A DNA stretch of 64,000 nucleotides from Parahaliea mediterranea (GTDB lineage Bacteria > Pseudomonadota > Gammaproteobacteria > Pseudomonadales > Halieaceae). Under the pieces are notes generated by a model. The model was given only the letters and a program-made list of their open reading frames with translations, ran no database searches and was not told the DNA's origin. Positions 42,486 to 52,871 of this stretch are shown in pieces. The translations under genes were made by a program, and so were the position numbers. How positions within the stretch are numbered: position 1 is the first letter of the stretch; each line of letters begins with the position of its first letter. The stretch is from positions 62,001 through 126,000 of the forward strand of contig NZ_JAFKCZ010000002.1 of NCBI RefSeq assembly GCF_017255185.1. The letters are read 5' to 3'.

Positions 42486-43955
42486 ATGCGCAAGATGTTT
42501 ATGGGAGTCCGCCTGCGCTCACTGCGCGAACAGCGGCAGTTGACCCAGGCCCTGATGGCCCAGCAGCTGGAGATTTCCCCGAGCTACCTCAACCAGATCG
42601 AGAACAACGAACGGCCGCTGACAGTACCGGTGCTGTTGCGCCTGCAATCGCGGCTCGGTGTCGATCCACAGTTCTTTTCCGAGGACGAGGACGCCCGCCT
42701 GCTGGCCCAGGTGCGCGACGCCATTGCCGACATGGCCGCCGATGTCCCCACCGCCGAACTGCAGGGCTTTGTGCAGCAAATGCCGGCGCTGGCAGACCTG
42801 TTCACCCGCCTGCACGCCCGCTGCCGCAGCGCCGAGGAACTCAGTATCGGCCTCGCCAGCAGCAGCGATGACCGCAACCGCGGGCTCGCCAGCGGCCTGA
42901 CCCAGCCCCACGAGGAAGTCCGCGACTTTTTCTATGCCCGGCACAACTACATCGACACCCTGGATACCCACGCCGAAGCACTGCACGCGAGGCTGACTGG
43001 CAACCCGGGGGCGTCGAAGCGGAAAGCCGCCGGGGGCGACCCGGCCACACTGAACTCGACGGAACTGATCCCGCTATTACAGGACTACCTGCAGGAGACC
43101 CACGGGGTTCGCGTGCAGAAGCGGTCCGGCGGCAACAGCGCCACCCTGCGGCATTACGACCCCAGGGCAAAAATCCTGCAAATCGACACCACCATCGAGC
43201 CGGGCCAACAGGCCTTTCAACTGGCCATCCAGGTGGCGCACCTTGAAGTCGGCGAACGGATTGAGGAAATTACGGCAAGTGCCGAGTTCAGCGGGGAATC
43301 CGCGCGCAAATTGACCGGCATAGGCCTGGCCAGCTATTTCGCCGGTGCACTGGTACTGCCCTATCGGCTATTTCTCAATGCGGCAGAGCAATTGCGCTAC
43401 GATATCGACCTGTTGTCGGAGCAGTTTGGGGTCAGCTTTGAAACCGTCTGCCATCGCCTGTCGACGCTGCAGCGCTCTGACGCTCGCGGGGTACCCTTTT
43501 TCTTTGTGCGCGTGGACCGCGCCGGCAATATCTCCAAACGCCAGTCGGCAACCGACTTCCACTTCTCCCGCACCGGCGGCACCTGCCCCCTGTGGGCGGT
43601 GTACGAGGCCTTCGCACAACCCGACAGAATCCTCACCCAACTGGCCGCCATGCCCGATGACCGAATCTACCTGTGGCTTGCACGCAGCGTAACCCACCGC
43701 CGCGGCGGGTACGGCACACCGGCGCGCACCTTTGCCATCGGCCTGGGTTGCGATCTGCGTCACGCCGAACGGCTGGTGTACGCCCAGGGCCTGAATCTAA
43801 AGGATCCAAGCGCCGCGACACCCATAGGTGTCGGCTGCAAGGTCTGTCACCGCAACGATTGTGGCCAGCGCGCCTTCCCCGCTCTGGATCGCCCGCTGCG
43901 AATTGATCCAAATTCCCGGCAGTGGGAGCCCTACCCGATAGACGTCCAGAAATAA
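42486..43955 (+). CDS. short-chain fatty acyl regulator, ScfR/RamB/PrpR-type
   Basis: A 489-residue regulator. The N-terminal helix-turn-helix is VRLRSLREQRQLTQALMAQQLEISPSYLNQIENNERPLTV (8-47). A central region (about 195-330) resembles the ImmA/IrrE-like fold but has AHLEVGERIEEI where a HExxH would be (one His, no second), as expected for non-catalytic ScfR proteins. The C-terminal half has the cysteine-bearing AcCoA-sensing domain (GCKVCHRNDCGQRAFPAL). Members sense acyl-CoA and control glyoxylate or methylcitrate genes. ATG with a GGAGG site; divergent from prpC, with TTTGCAAA boxes between. Confidence 0.87.
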   Translation: MRKMFMGVRLRSLREQRQLTQALMAQQLEISPSYLNQIENNERPLTVPVLLRLQSRLGVDPQFFSEDEDARLLAQVRDAIADMAADVPTAELQGFVQQMPALADLFTRLHARCRSAEELSIGLASSSDDRNRGLASGLTQPHEEVRDFFYARHNYIDTLDTHAEALHARLTGNPGASKRKAAGGDPATLNSTELIPLLQDYLQETHGVRVQKRSGGNSATLRHYDPRAKILQIDTTIEPGQQAFQLAIQVAHLEVGERIEEITASAEFSGESARKLTGIGLASYFAGALVLPYRLFLNAAEQLRYDIDLLSEQFGVSFETVCHRLSTLQRSDARGVPFFFVRVDRAGNISKRQSATDFHFSRTGGTCPLWAVYEAFAQPDRILTQLAAMPDDRIYLWLARSVTHRRGGYGTPARTFAIGLGCDLRHAERLVYAQGLNLKDPSAATPIGVGCKVCHRNDCGQRAFPALDRPLRIDPNSRQWEPYPIDVQK

Positions 43956-43963
43956 CCGGCCCG

Positions 43964-45130
43964 CTAGCGCGGCAGGTTGTCCCGCAAGAAACGCAGCATG
44001 TTGCCGCCCATGACCTTGCGGATTTCCTGCTCGCTGAAACCTGCTTTCAACATCTCGTCGGTCAGCACGGCGAGCTCGGAGGTATCGAAACGGGTGGTGA
44101 CCGAACCGTCGAAGTCGGAACCGAGGGCGACATGGTCCACCCCCACCAGGTCGATGCCGTAGCGGATGGCGGCGACGATGTCGGCTGGGCTGTCGCTGCA
44201 GATTGCGCCGGCCCAGTAACCCACGCCGATGATGCCTCCACCGGCGGCAATGCGCTTCATCAACTCGTCGCTGATATTACGGGGGCCCGGGCAATGGCCG
44301 TAAAAGCCGGTGTGGCTGACGATCAGCGGCGCCTCGCCGCGCGCGAGCACGTCTTCCACCACCGCCGGCGCGGAATGAGCGACATCGATCATCACGCCCA
44401 GGCGCAGCATCTCGTCCACCGCGCGCTCACCGAAGTCCGTCAGGCCGTCGCCACTCTGTCCGTGCAGCGATCCCCCCAGCCTATTGTCAAAGAAATGATG
44501 CAGGCCCATCATGCGAAAGCCCGCGTCAAACAACACCTGGATATTGCCCAGATCGCCGTCCAGCGCGTGCGAGCCCTCGGTGCCCAGCAGGCCGCCCACC
44601 ACGCGCTCGCCCCCCGAGCGTCGCTGCATCAGGCGCTCGAGGTCATCGACGTTCACGACCAGCTGCAGGTCATCGGGCGAGCGGGCCTCGAAGTCCTTGA
44701 GCTTGCCCGCCTGGTACAGGGCCCGTTCCGTCAGGCTGTCCCAGGTGCGCGCGGGCCAGGTCTGGGCCAGAGCGAGCAGCGTGATGCGATCGCTCGCTTC
44801 GGTGGCGTTTTCCTCGTAGTTCTGTCCGGCCGGCGACTTGGTGACCACGGTGAACATCTGCAGGGCCACGTTACCGGCCTGCAGGCGGGGGATATCCACC
44901 TGCCCGCGGTCGGAGCGGCGCAACAGATCGCGCTTCCACAGGGTACTGTCGGCGTGCCAGTCGCCAACCACCAGCTGCTGGTGCAGGGCGCTGGCCCGCG
45001 GGGAAATCGCGTAGGGCTGGTGGGGTTCCACCACATTCATGCCTTTCTCGATCTGGCCCGGGACCAGGGCAATGGCGCCCGCGCCGATAAGCACCAGCAC
45101 GAGCAACAACAAAACGAGCCCTCGAATCAT
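43964..45130 (-). CDS. membrane dipeptidase (peptidase family M19)
   Basis: A 388-residue zinc dipeptidase with an N-terminal membrane segment (about 3-24), so the catalytic domain probably faces the periplasm. Metal-binding sites are visible: DWHADST (His-x-Asp pair, about 57-63), TEGSHALDGD (bridging Glu, about 183-192), IDVAHS (about 248) and SHTGFYGHCPGPRN (about 271). ATG start. It is convergent with the ScfR-type gene and 111 bp upstream of, and in the same direction as, nothing obvious; a link with the adjacent TonB receptor is possible but not shown. Confidence 0.9.
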   Translation of the reverse strand: MIRGLVLLLLVLVLIGAGAIALVPGQIEKGMNVVEPHQPYAISPRASALHQQLVVGDWHADSTLWKRDLLRRSDRGQVDIPRLQAGNVALQMFTVVTKSPAGQNYEENATEASDRITLLALAQTWPARTWDSLTERALYQAGKLKDFEARSPDDLQLVVNVDDLERLMQRRSGGERVVGGLLGTEGSHALDGDLGNIQVLFDAGFRMMGLHHFFDNRLGGSLHGQSGDGLTDFGERAVDEMLRLGVMIDVAHSAPAVVEDVLARGEAPLIVSHTGFYGHCPGPRNISDELMKRIAAGGGIIGVGYWAGAICSDSPADIVAAIRYGIDLVGVDHVALGSDFDGSVTTRFDTSELAVLTDEMLKAGFSEQEIRKVMGGNMLRFLRDNLPR

Positions 45131-45241
45131 GATTCCCCCTTCATTTTTTCTGCGTTCTAGTATTGCGCAACAGCGCGGAAGGCGCCGACGCGACCGCGAT
45201 GCGGTTCCGCGCCGGCACCCACTGGCATGACAATGCGCCCG

Positions 45242-47539
45242 TCAAAAAGTGTAGGCCACTTCGACGCCGTAGGTGCGTGGATCGGCCGGGAATTCGGCAA
45301 TGGTGCCGAAGAAATCCGCCGGCGTGTTGAGCGAGTACTCCTCGTCCAGCAAATTGCGCGCCCACAGGTACACCGACCAATGCTCCATGGCCTCGACGCC
45401 GATGCGGGCGTTGAGCACGTCGTAGCTGTCAATATAGCCATAGGGTACGTTACCGCCGGGACCTGCCACCCTGACATTATCCTCGGTGGTATAGGTACCA
45501 TCGCTGTAGGTCCAGTCGATGCGGGTAACCAGCTCCGCGTTCCAGGCGTCGATGGCGTGGTTGTGCTGGACCGCGAACGCCGCGCTCCACTCGGGCGCCA
45601 GCGGCAGCTTGTTGCCGGACAGGTCGGCGCCGAGTCCGTCGGGATGACGGCTCGAGCCGCCACCCGGGAAGTCCTCGAACTCCGCGTCGTTGTAGCCCAC
45701 GGAACCCTGCAGCATCAACGCCGGGCTGGGATACCAGGTTGTCTCCACTTCAAAGCCCCGGGACTTCACCTGGGCGGCGTTGCGAATCGTCATCGCCGAC
45801 AGGTTGTTGCCGAGGTCGATGTACTGGTTCAACTGGTAGTCGTCAAAGGTCATCTGGAAGCCGGCGAGCGCAAATCGCAAGTTGCCCTCAAGCGCGGTTC
45901 CCTTCAGTCCTATTTCGTAGGCATCGACTGTTTCGGTATCGAAGTCCAGGCCGTTGTCGAACGCATTCTGGGAAACAAAGTCCACGTTGAAGCCACCGCT
46001 CTTGAAAGCGGAAGAGTATTTGGCGTACACGTTGACATTGTCACTGATCGCGTAGGTCAGGCTGAGTGTGGGCGAGAAATCATCGTAGGACTTCGAATCC
46101 CGGTACACCGCGGTGGTACGCCCGTCGACGATCGGCCCCACGGCCACACCGAATATCTGCGCGATGGTCACCGGGACCACGCCGCCCAAGTACACCACGT
46201 CACCGAGCATGGCGTAATCCACCGTTTTTTCCTCTTCGGTGTAGCGCGCGCCGAAGCCCAGCGTCAGGCGGTCGGTCAACTCATAGGTGCCGTTAATGAA
46301 CGCCGCCCAGCTTTCGGTATCCACGTCCCCGTAGGTATTCAAGCTGGCGCCGGTAAACAGGTCGCTAAAGGGCGCCAGTGGCACCCCGAGGGTGTCGAAC
46401 AGGACGTCGGTCTGCGAGCCCAGGGTCGGCACGCGCTCGCTGGTGGCACGCTGGTCATACAGGTAAAGACCCGCCACATACTGCAGGCGCTCCCCCTCGG
46501 GGGAGAAGAACTGGAGTTCCTGCGACCACTGCTCGTACTGGTCGGGATAATCGACTTTGAGCAGGTCGTAGGCCGATTGGTCGGAGTCCTGGATGCGGTG
46601 CGATTGGGTGTCGCGGTAGGCGGTGATGGAGCGCAGGCTGTAGCCGCGGCCCAGTTCGATATCGGCGGTGGCGGAAATCCCCCAAATCTCGCGCTTTTCG
46701 TAGTTGTCCACGTTGTTGGAAATTTCCAAATCCCCGGGCGCCAGCGGGTCGGGAGTCACGGTGCCGGACCAGTCGGTCACCGCCTCGCCAAAGAAGGACA
46801 CGCGCTCGGATTCCAGGTAGTCCGCCGCCAGGTTGAAGTCGACGCGGTCACCCTCGTAGCGGATCTGACCCCGGTAGGAAGTCCCGTCGCGCTCGTTGAA
46901 ATCCGTGCCGGTGGTAATGTTTTTGACAAAGCCATCGCGGTGGTTGTCGCTGACCGAGAAGCGCGCCGCGATGCTGTCGGTGAGGGGCGCGTTGACGATC
47001 GCGGACACGCGATGGGAGTCCAGATTGCCGTACTCGCCCCGCACCTCCGTCATGAATTCCCGGTCCGGCCGGTTGGTGATCAGGTTGATGGCCCCGGCCA
47101 CCGTATTCTTGCCGAACAGGGTTCCCTGTGGACCACGGGCGATCTCCACCCGCTCCAGGTCCAGAATATCCAGGTTCTGGGCGGGCGACTGGCCCAGGTA
47201 AACACCGTCCAGGTACATGCCTACGCGGGTGTCGAAGCCGATATTGCGCGTGGTGGCCCCCACCCCGCGAATGCGCACGGCGGTACTGCTGTCGTTGCCC
47301 GAGGTCATGGAGACATTGGGCACGAACTCGGTCAGCTCGCGCATCTGGCGCACACCCGTCTTGTTCATGGCGTCGGTACCCATTACCGCCATGGAGATCG
47401 GTACGTCTTCCAGGCTTTCACTGCGCTTTTGCGCGGTGACAATCACTTCCTCCAGCAGGCCCTGCTGGGCGAAGGCACCACTTGCTCCCGTACCAGCGGC
47501 GAGCAGGGCCAGTGATAGGGCCAGGGGGGATCGTTGCAT
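45242..47539 (-). CDS. TonB-dependent outer-membrane receptor
   Basis: A 765-residue receptor with a signal peptide ending GASGAFAQ (about 25), a TonB box-like region just after it (LLEEVIVTAQKR), the plug domain (about 35-160, with RIRGVGATTRNIGFDTRVGM and VEIARGPQGTLFGKNTVAGAINLIT) and a 22-strand barrel finishing in the aromatic VEVAYTF. The ATG at 47537-47539 follows GAGG. No iron-ligand specific motif is seen; receptors with this EEVIVTAQKRSESLEDVPIS opening are abundant in marine gammaproteobacteria and import diverse compounds. The AraC gene divergently adjacent probably regulates it. Confidence 0.92.
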   Translation of the reverse strand: MQRSPLALSLALLAAGTGASGAFAQQGLLEEVIVTAQKRSESLEDVPISMAVMGTDAMNKTGVRQMRELTEFVPNVSMTSGNDSSTAVRIRGVGATTRNIGFDTRVGMYLDGVYLGQSPAQNLDILDLERVEIARGPQGTLFGKNTVAGAINLITNRPDREFMTEVRGEYGNLDSHRVSAIVNAPLTDSIAARFSVSDNHRDGFVKNITTGTDFNERDGTSYRGQIRYEGDRVDFNLAADYLESERVSFFGEAVTDWSGTVTPDPLAPGDLEISNNVDNYEKREIWGISATADIELGRGYSLRSITAYRDTQSHRIQDSDQSAYDLLKVDYPDQYEQWSQELQFFSPEGERLQYVAGLYLYDQRATSERVPTLGSQTDVLFDTLGVPLAPFSDLFTGASLNTYGDVDTESWAAFINGTYELTDRLTLGFGARYTEEEKTVDYAMLGDVVYLGGVVPVTIAQIFGVAVGPIVDGRTTAVYRDSKSYDDFSPTLSLTYAISDNVNVYAKYSSAFKSGGFNVDFVSQNAFDNGLDFDTETVDAYEIGLKGTALEGNLRFALAGFQMTFDDYQLNQYIDLGNNLSAMTIRNAAQVKSRGFEVETTWYPSPALMLQGSVGYNDAEFEDFPGGGSSRHPDGLGADLSGNKLPLAPEWSAAFAVQHNHAIDAWNAELVTRIDWTYSDGTYTTEDNVRVAGPGGNVPYGYIDSYDVLNARIGVEAMEHWSVYLWARNLLDEEYSLNTPADFFGTIAEFPADPRTYGVEVAYTF

Positions 47540-47702
47540 GGTTTTGTCCTCGTTATTTCTTTGGAACAGCGAGCCGCCTTTCACTCGGGCGGCCATGGAA
47601 AAACTGAGCGGGGCCAAGTATCGAAGCTTACCTGCCGCATTTCTTGACAGTTGAGGACAACAAAGCGACATTACGGGACTCGACAACACCGTGGCCGCCT
47701 CC

Positions 47703-48728
47703 ATGCAGAGCAACAACTCACCGCTGATACGAAGCACCATGCTCACCGGACTCGAGGCGGCGGCCCGGGAACTGGACATGGATCTACTGCCCGCGCTGCG
47801 CGCCTCCGGACTGGCCCCGACCCTGCTTGAGGCCCAGGAGCACTTTGTGTCCCGGCAGGCGTTTAGCCAGTGCCTTGAACTGCTCGCAGAGCAGTACAAC
47901 TGCCCCCACCTGGGCCTGGTGGTGGCCCGGCACAGCCGCGCGGTGGGCTCGGGCGCCCTGGCGCAGCTGGCGAAAGCCTCCCCCACCCTCGGCGCGGCGC
48001 TGGCCAACGCCTATCCACGCCTGCGCCTGTACACAGATGCCCGCTGGCATATAAAACGCGATGGCAGCCACGTTGAACTGACCTGCACCGTCCCACACAG
48101 CCGGAACAGCCAGCGCCCCCAAATCCAATCCCTGTCGATCGCCCAACACGCCAAGGCAATTCGAGAACTGCTGGGTGACCACTGGGCGCCAACCTCGGTT
48201 TCCTTTGCCTTTCCGGCACCGGAAAAGCGCCAGCACTACAAGCGCTATTTTGCCGCCCCGGTATACTTTGACCAGGAATACGACGGCCTGCGCTTTCCGG
48301 CACAAGACCTGGATATCCCGATTACCAGTCACGACCCGGAGTTGCTGGCCATTCTCGAGCACTACCTGGCGAGCCCGGCACTGGAAATCGCCCCGGACCT
48401 TGCCGGACGGGTCAGCACGATCATATGCCAGCAACTGGGTAACGGCCGCTGCGGCATGCAGGACGTCGCCAACATCCTGGACTGGCATCCCAAAGCGCTG
48501 CAGCGGGCCCTGCGCGCCGAGGGCAGTACCTTCAAGGACCTGCTGCTCAGCGCCCGTCTGGACCTCGCGGAACAGCACCTCTCGCGCTCGCGAATAGGCC
48601 TCGCGGCGCTGGCCGACATGCTCGGCTACAGCTGTCCCAGCGCCCTGTCACGGGCGTTCAAACAGCGTCACGGCATGTCGCCCCGCGCCTGGCGACAGCG
48701 GATGGCGGCCGACCGACCAAGCGCCTGA
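47703..48728 (+). CDS. AraC-family regulator (arabinose-binding-like N-terminal domain)
   Basis: A 341-residue regulator. The N-terminal two-thirds is of the Arabinose_bd type found in OruR-like regulators (GLEAAARELDMDLLPALRASGLAPTLL), and the C-terminal 100 residues hold the two AraC helix-turn-helices (RALRAEGSTFKDLLLSARLDLAEQHL and GLAALADMLGYSCPSALSRAFKQRHGMSPRAWR). I give the ATG at 47703; a GTG four codons earlier is open and neither has a clear ribosome site. It is divergent from the TonB receptor gene, 163 bp away, and convergent with the sulfatase gene by one base. Confidence 0.88.
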   Translation: MQSNNSPLIRSTMLTGLEAAARELDMDLLPALRASGLAPTLLEAQEHFVSRQAFSQCLELLAEQYNCPHLGLVVARHSRAVGSGALAQLAKASPTLGAALANAYPRLRLYTDARWHIKRDGSHVELTCTVPHSRNSQRPQIQSLSIAQHAKAIRELLGDHWAPTSVSFAFPAPEKRQHYKRYFAAPVYFDQEYDGLRFPAQDLDIPITSHDPELLAILEHYLASPALEIAPDLAGRVSTIICQQLGNGRCGMQDVANILDWHPKALQRALRAEGSTFKDLLLSARLDLAEQHLSRSRIGLAALADMLGYSCPSALSRAFKQRHGMSPRAWRQRMAADRPSA

Positions 48729-48729
48729 A

Positions 48730-50394
48730 TCACATTGCGGTATAGGGGCTCACAACCTGTTCTTCCAGGACAATTTGCATTCGCCGCTGGTACTCCTCCC
48801 ACCAGGACAGCAACTCGTTGAAAACATCCGGGTGGCGACGGGAAAGATCGAGCGTCTCCCCCGGGTCCTCGTCGAGGTTGTATAGCGCCCACTCGCCACT
48901 GCCGTTTGGGGAGCTGACAAACATAAGCTTCCACTGGTTCTTGCGGATCGCGCGCTGGCCAAACAGCTCCCAGCCAAACACATCGTCTGCGCCGTGTACC
49001 CGCTGCCGCTCGCCAGCCAGGTAGGGCAGCATGGATCGCCCGCGCACCACCAGGCGGTCACCGGATGCTTCGGCGACCTGCACCCCCGCCATTTCCAGCA
49101 ACGTTGGCGCGATGTCCCGCGCGTTGGCAAAGGTGTTGCTGATTTCACCACCGCGCGGCCAGCCGCCATAGTGAATGATCAACGGAGAAATCAATCCACC
49201 TTCCGCGACCACGGACTTGTACAGGCGTCGCGGCGCGGTTGCCGCCTGGGCCCAGTTTGGACCGTAGGACAACAGTGAATCCGGCCCTCCCCAGTCCTTC
49301 ACCGCGCCGGGATCGATAGGCGGGAAGTCGGGCACCTTCCTGGCCATGTTCTCCAGTGTGTCCGGCGCGGCCCCGTTGTCCGACAGGAAGATGATCACCG
49401 TGTTGTCAAACTGGCCGGTTTGCTTCAGGTAGTCCACGACACGCCCGATATTCCAGTCCATGCGGTCGACCATGCCCGCGTAGATTTCCATCTTCCTGGC
49501 CTGTTCACGCTGTTGATCCGGACCGAGGCTGTCCCAGTCACGCAGCGTCTGCGGGGACTGTACCGGGGCATTGGCCGCGAGCAATCCAAGCTCCGCCTGC
49601 TTCGCCACCCGCTGCGCGCGCAATACCTCCCAGCCGGCGTCGTAGCGGCCGCGGTACTTCGCCGTATTGGCAGCGGGCGCATGCAGCGGCCAGTGCGGCG
49701 CGGTAAACGGCAGGTAGGCAAAGAACGGCCGGCCGTCACCCTCGTCCAGGAAGGCCAGCAACTTGTCGGTAAAGTAGTCCGAGGAATAGAACTGCTCGGG
49801 TATGCCCACCGGCTCACCATTTTCGGTGTAGTTGGCGCCACCGAGCGAGGCCGGCGGCATGCCGGGCTTGCCAAAGTGATTGTGTCCGCCTTCCAGCAGC
49901 GCAAAAGCGCTTTCGAAACCGCGGCGGTGGGGGTCCTGTTGCGCTTGCTTGCCCAGGTGCCACTTACCGCTCATCACCGTACGATAACCCGCCGCCGACA
50001 GGCGCTCGGCAACGGTGAGCACGCCCTCGTCGAGATACCCCAGGTAGCCGGGCTTCCCACGCTGCGCGTCGGTAATCAGCTCGGCCATGTTCGCAAGCCC
50101 GGCGAGGTGATGGTCGACACCGGTCAGCAGCTCCGCCCGCGTCGGCGAACAGGTCGGCGTGGCGTGGAAATTACTCATGCGCAGGCCGGAAGCCGCCAGC
50201 TGATCGAGGTGGGGCGTGGCGATCTCCCCACCGAAAGCCCCCACATCCGAGAAGCCCATGTCATCGGCCAGGATCAGCAGGAAGTTGGGGCGCTCATCCG
50301 CGGCCGCTGCCAGCGATATGCCGACACAGCCCAGGATACAGGCAAGTGCGCGGCAGGCGGCGCGCCTGGCCGCGGTGAAAGGCAAAACACTCAT
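48730..50394 (-). CDS. secreted type I sulfatase (arylsulfatase)
   Basis: A 554-residue periplasmic sulfatase. A signal peptide spans about 1-33 (…GCVGISLAAAADERP). The active-site sequence is PTCSPTRAELLTG, with Cys82 to be converted to formylglycine by an FGE or anSME enzyme; C-x-P-x-R suits both routes. Metal ligands include ILADDMGFSD (Asp44, Asp45) and FLSDNGAAPDT (about 345). SGKWHLGK carries the conserved Lys and His. Substrate specificity is not evident. The ATG at 50392-50394 follows GGAG; the gene starts 16 bp after a TonB receptor gene ends and is probably co-transcribed. Confidence 0.93.
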   Translation of the reverse strand: MSVLPFTAARRAACRALACILGCVGISLAAAADERPNFLLILADDMGFSDVGAFGGEIATPHLDQLAASGLRMSNFHATPTCSPTRAELLTGVDHHLAGLANMAELITDAQRGKPGYLGYLDEGVLTVAERLSAAGYRTVMSGKWHLGKQAQQDPHRRGFESAFALLEGGHNHFGKPGMPPASLGGANYTENGEPVGIPEQFYSSDYFTDKLLAFLDEGDGRPFFAYLPFTAPHWPLHAPAANTAKYRGRYDAGWEVLRAQRVAKQAELGLLAANAPVQSPQTLRDWDSLGPDQQREQARKMEIYAGMVDRMDWNIGRVVDYLKQTGQFDNTVIIFLSDNGAAPDTLENMARKVPDFPPIDPGAVKDWGGPDSLLSYGPNWAQAATAPRRLYKSVVAEGGLISPLIIHYGGWPRGGEISNTFANARDIAPTLLEMAGVQVAEASGDRLVVRGRSMLPYLAGERQRVHGADDVFGWELFGQRAIRKNQWKLMFVSSPNGSGEWALYNLDEDPGETLDLSRRHPDVFNELLSWWEEYQRRMQIVLEEQVVSPYTAM

Positions 50395-50410
50395 TGACGG
50401 GTCTCCGCAC

Positions 50411-52639
50411 TCAATACTCATAGATCACATCAACGCCGTAGCTGCGGGGCTCGCCCCAGGCGGTTATCCCACCAAAAGTGGGGCCGTTGAGGTAGGCGTA
50501 TTCCTCGTCCGCGAGATTCTTGCCCCACAGCGCCACCCGCAAGCCGCCCGCCGGGAGCCCGGGAATCCCGGCCAGTGTCAGGCGGGCATCGACCAGCCCG
50601 TAGGCGTCGATGGTGTAGCGGCCGTTGAGCGTAGTCGCGGTGATATAGCGGTCGTCCAGCCAGCTGTAGTTCAGGTAGGCCTGCAGCGAACCCAGCGGGG
50701 TCTCGGCGATATCCCAGGCCAGGTTGGCGCGGAAGCTGTTCTCGGGAGCGTTGACGAATTCATAGTGATCGGTGACGTCGCGACCCAGGCCGTCGCGAAT
50801 CTCGTTGTAGCTGGCGTTCAGGTAGGCGTAGTTAAAGCCCAGGGTGAACCCCCGACCAAGCACCGCGGTGACATCGAGCTCCACCCCCTCAATGCTGGCA
50901 TCACCCGCGTTGAGGATATCCGCCTTGCTCGGGTCGTCGAGCACGGTTTGGGCATTGAGCTGGATATCCTCGTAGTCCGCCAGAAACACCGCGATATTCG
51001 TGCGCAGCCGGTTCTGCAGCCACTCGGCTTTCAAACCCAACTCGTAGGACCGCAGTGATTCCTCGCCGAAACCGTCCTCGAAGAAGGTCATGGTTGTGGC
51101 GCGAATATTGAACCCGCCGGTTTTGTAACCCTCGCCGGCCTTGGCGTAGATATTGGTGTGATCGCCCAGGTCATAGGCAAGCGTTATCGTCGGCGTCAGG
51201 TCGCTAAAGTCTCTCGAACCTGCGCCCTGCTCCTGGCTGCCGGGAATGACGATATCCAGGGCATTCAGCTGGTTGTTGCGCAGCAGCTGCGCCCGGCGCT
51301 TGTCCTGGGACCAGCGCAGGCCCGCGGTGACGTGCAACCGACTTTGCAGGATATCCGGGGTGTAGGTAACCTCGCCGTAGGCGGCGCGTGCGGAATTTTC
51401 GATCGTCGCCAGGGAGTACTGGCGAATACCGAAGCCCGGCAGCCAGTTGAGCGTTTCGCCGTCGCCGTCCTCTTCGAAGTAGTACAGGCCCAGCGTGTAC
51501 TCAAGCCGCTCATCCAGGGCCGACCCCAGCAACTGGAGTTCCTGGCTCAACTGGTCCTGGTCGACCCAGGAATCGATATAAAACGGCGTGTTCGGACGCC
51601 CGGTACCCGAGAGGTAGTCCTGGTACACATAGCTGTCGAGCTCCCGGTAGCTGGTGATCGAGCGCAACGTGGTACCGTTGTCGAGGAACCAGCTCAGTGT
51701 CAGCTGGTGCCCCCCGGTAGTGGCGTCGTTGGGCTGGATGTCCTGGCTACCGGCATGGCTCGCGTGTGGACGATCGACGGAGACGCCCAGGGTGCTCGGC
51801 ATGAGATAGTCCGGTGTGTCGCCGATGTGGGAGCGATCAAAACCGTAGCGCAGGTCCAGGCTATCGGTCGGCGTCCATTTGACATCCAGGCGCTGGGCAT
51901 CGCGGTCCTCGTCGCCATAGCGCGCCTCCCCGACACCCCGGTTGTCGATGAAGCCATCCTCTCGCGCGGTGAGATAATACCCCTTAACCGCCAGTTCATC
52001 GGTGATCGGCACATTTACCATGGTTTTAGACAGCAGTTTATTGCGGTTACCAAGGCTCAGCTGTTGCTTGAACTGCCAGCGACCGATCTCCGGCGCCACG
52101 GTGATGAAATTGACCGCGCCGCCAGTAGCGTTGCGCCCGTAGTGAGTGCCCTGGGGCCCGCGGAGAATTTCCACCCGCTCCAGGTCCGCCACCTCCATCC
52201 CCATGCCCTGGGTGCGCCCCATGTAAACGCTGTCGAGGTACACCGCGACGCTGGGGTCCTGGGTGATCTGGTCATCGAAGTTACCCACCCCGCGAATGTA
52301 GACCCGGGGCGTCGTCGCACTGTTGGGGTGGGGGGTAGTGCGAAAATTGGGCACATTGGCGCCGATATCGTCGATATCGCCAATCGACAGGGTCTCCAGC
52401 TCGCCCGATCCCAGCGCGACCAGCGAAATGGGCGTGTCCTGGAGGCTTTCGCTGCGCTTCTCCGCGGTCACGATGACTTCCTCCAGCATCCCCTGGGTGA
52501 CGGGCCGGGCATCAACTTGCTGGGCAAAAGCGAGCGGCGACACCGTCAACGGTGGCGACATCAGACCCAGGACACAGACAGCCCTTTGCCAGGTGAATCG
52601 GGATAGTTGGGCGTCGGTGGCAACTGTACGTTTTTTCAT
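50411..52639 (-). CDS. TonB-dependent receptor associated with a sulfatase
   Basis: A 742-residue outer-membrane receptor: signal peptide (about 1-40, …SPLAFAQQ), TonB-box region LEEVIVTAEKR, plug (VYIRGVGNFDDQITQDPSVAVYLD and VEILRGPQGTHYGRNATGGAVNFI) and a barrel closing in YGVDVIYEY. The ATG at 52637-52639 is preceded by AAGGAAAG. It shares its start and plug style with the other receptor in this window. Being followed at 16 bp by a sulfatase gene suggests that the pair takes up and desulfates an organosulfate. The divergent membrane-bound AraC gene may sense the compound. Confidence 0.92.
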   Translation of the reverse strand: MKKRTVATDAQLSRFTWQRAVCVLGLMSPPLTVSPLAFAQQVDARPVTQGMLEEVIVTAEKRSESLQDTPISLVALGSGELETLSIGDIDDIGANVPNFRTTPHPNSATTPRVYIRGVGNFDDQITQDPSVAVYLDSVYMGRTQGMGMEVADLERVEILRGPQGTHYGRNATGGAVNFITVAPEIGRWQFKQQLSLGNRNKLLSKTMVNVPITDELAVKGYYLTAREDGFIDNRGVGEARYGDEDRDAQRLDVKWTPTDSLDLRYGFDRSHIGDTPDYLMPSTLGVSVDRPHASHAGSQDIQPNDATTGGHQLTLSWFLDNGTTLRSITSYRELDSYVYQDYLSGTGRPNTPFYIDSWVDQDQLSQELQLLGSALDERLEYTLGLYYFEEDGDGETLNWLPGFGIRQYSLATIENSARAAYGEVTYTPDILQSRLHVTAGLRWSQDKRRAQLLRNNQLNALDIVIPGSQEQGAGSRDFSDLTPTITLAYDLGDHTNIYAKAGEGYKTGGFNIRATTMTFFEDGFGEESLRSYELGLKAEWLQNRLRTNIAVFLADYEDIQLNAQTVLDDPSKADILNAGDASIEGVELDVTAVLGRGFTLGFNYAYLNASYNEIRDGLGRDVTDHYEFVNAPENSFRANLAWDIAETPLGSLQAYLNYSWLDDRYITATTLNGRYTIDAYGLVDARLTLAGIPGLPAGGLRVALWGKNLADEEYAYLNGPTFGGITAWGEPRSYGVDVIYEY

Positions 52640-52871
52640 AGCTTTCCTTCTATTTATACCAATCAGTACGAAGCCACTGAGCCCCGGGGCCTCACGCTGG
52701 CACTCGAAACCTCAATGACGGCATAATCCTGAAACGTTGGGCCCACAACCGCCTCCGCGCGCCTCGGCAGGGATTCCGAGCCGATCGGCGAGGCTTAAAT
52801 AACCAGGCTCGAAGAGAATCGGGGGAGGCGGGAATAACAATGCGGCTTTCGGCTACGGTGACATCGCGGCA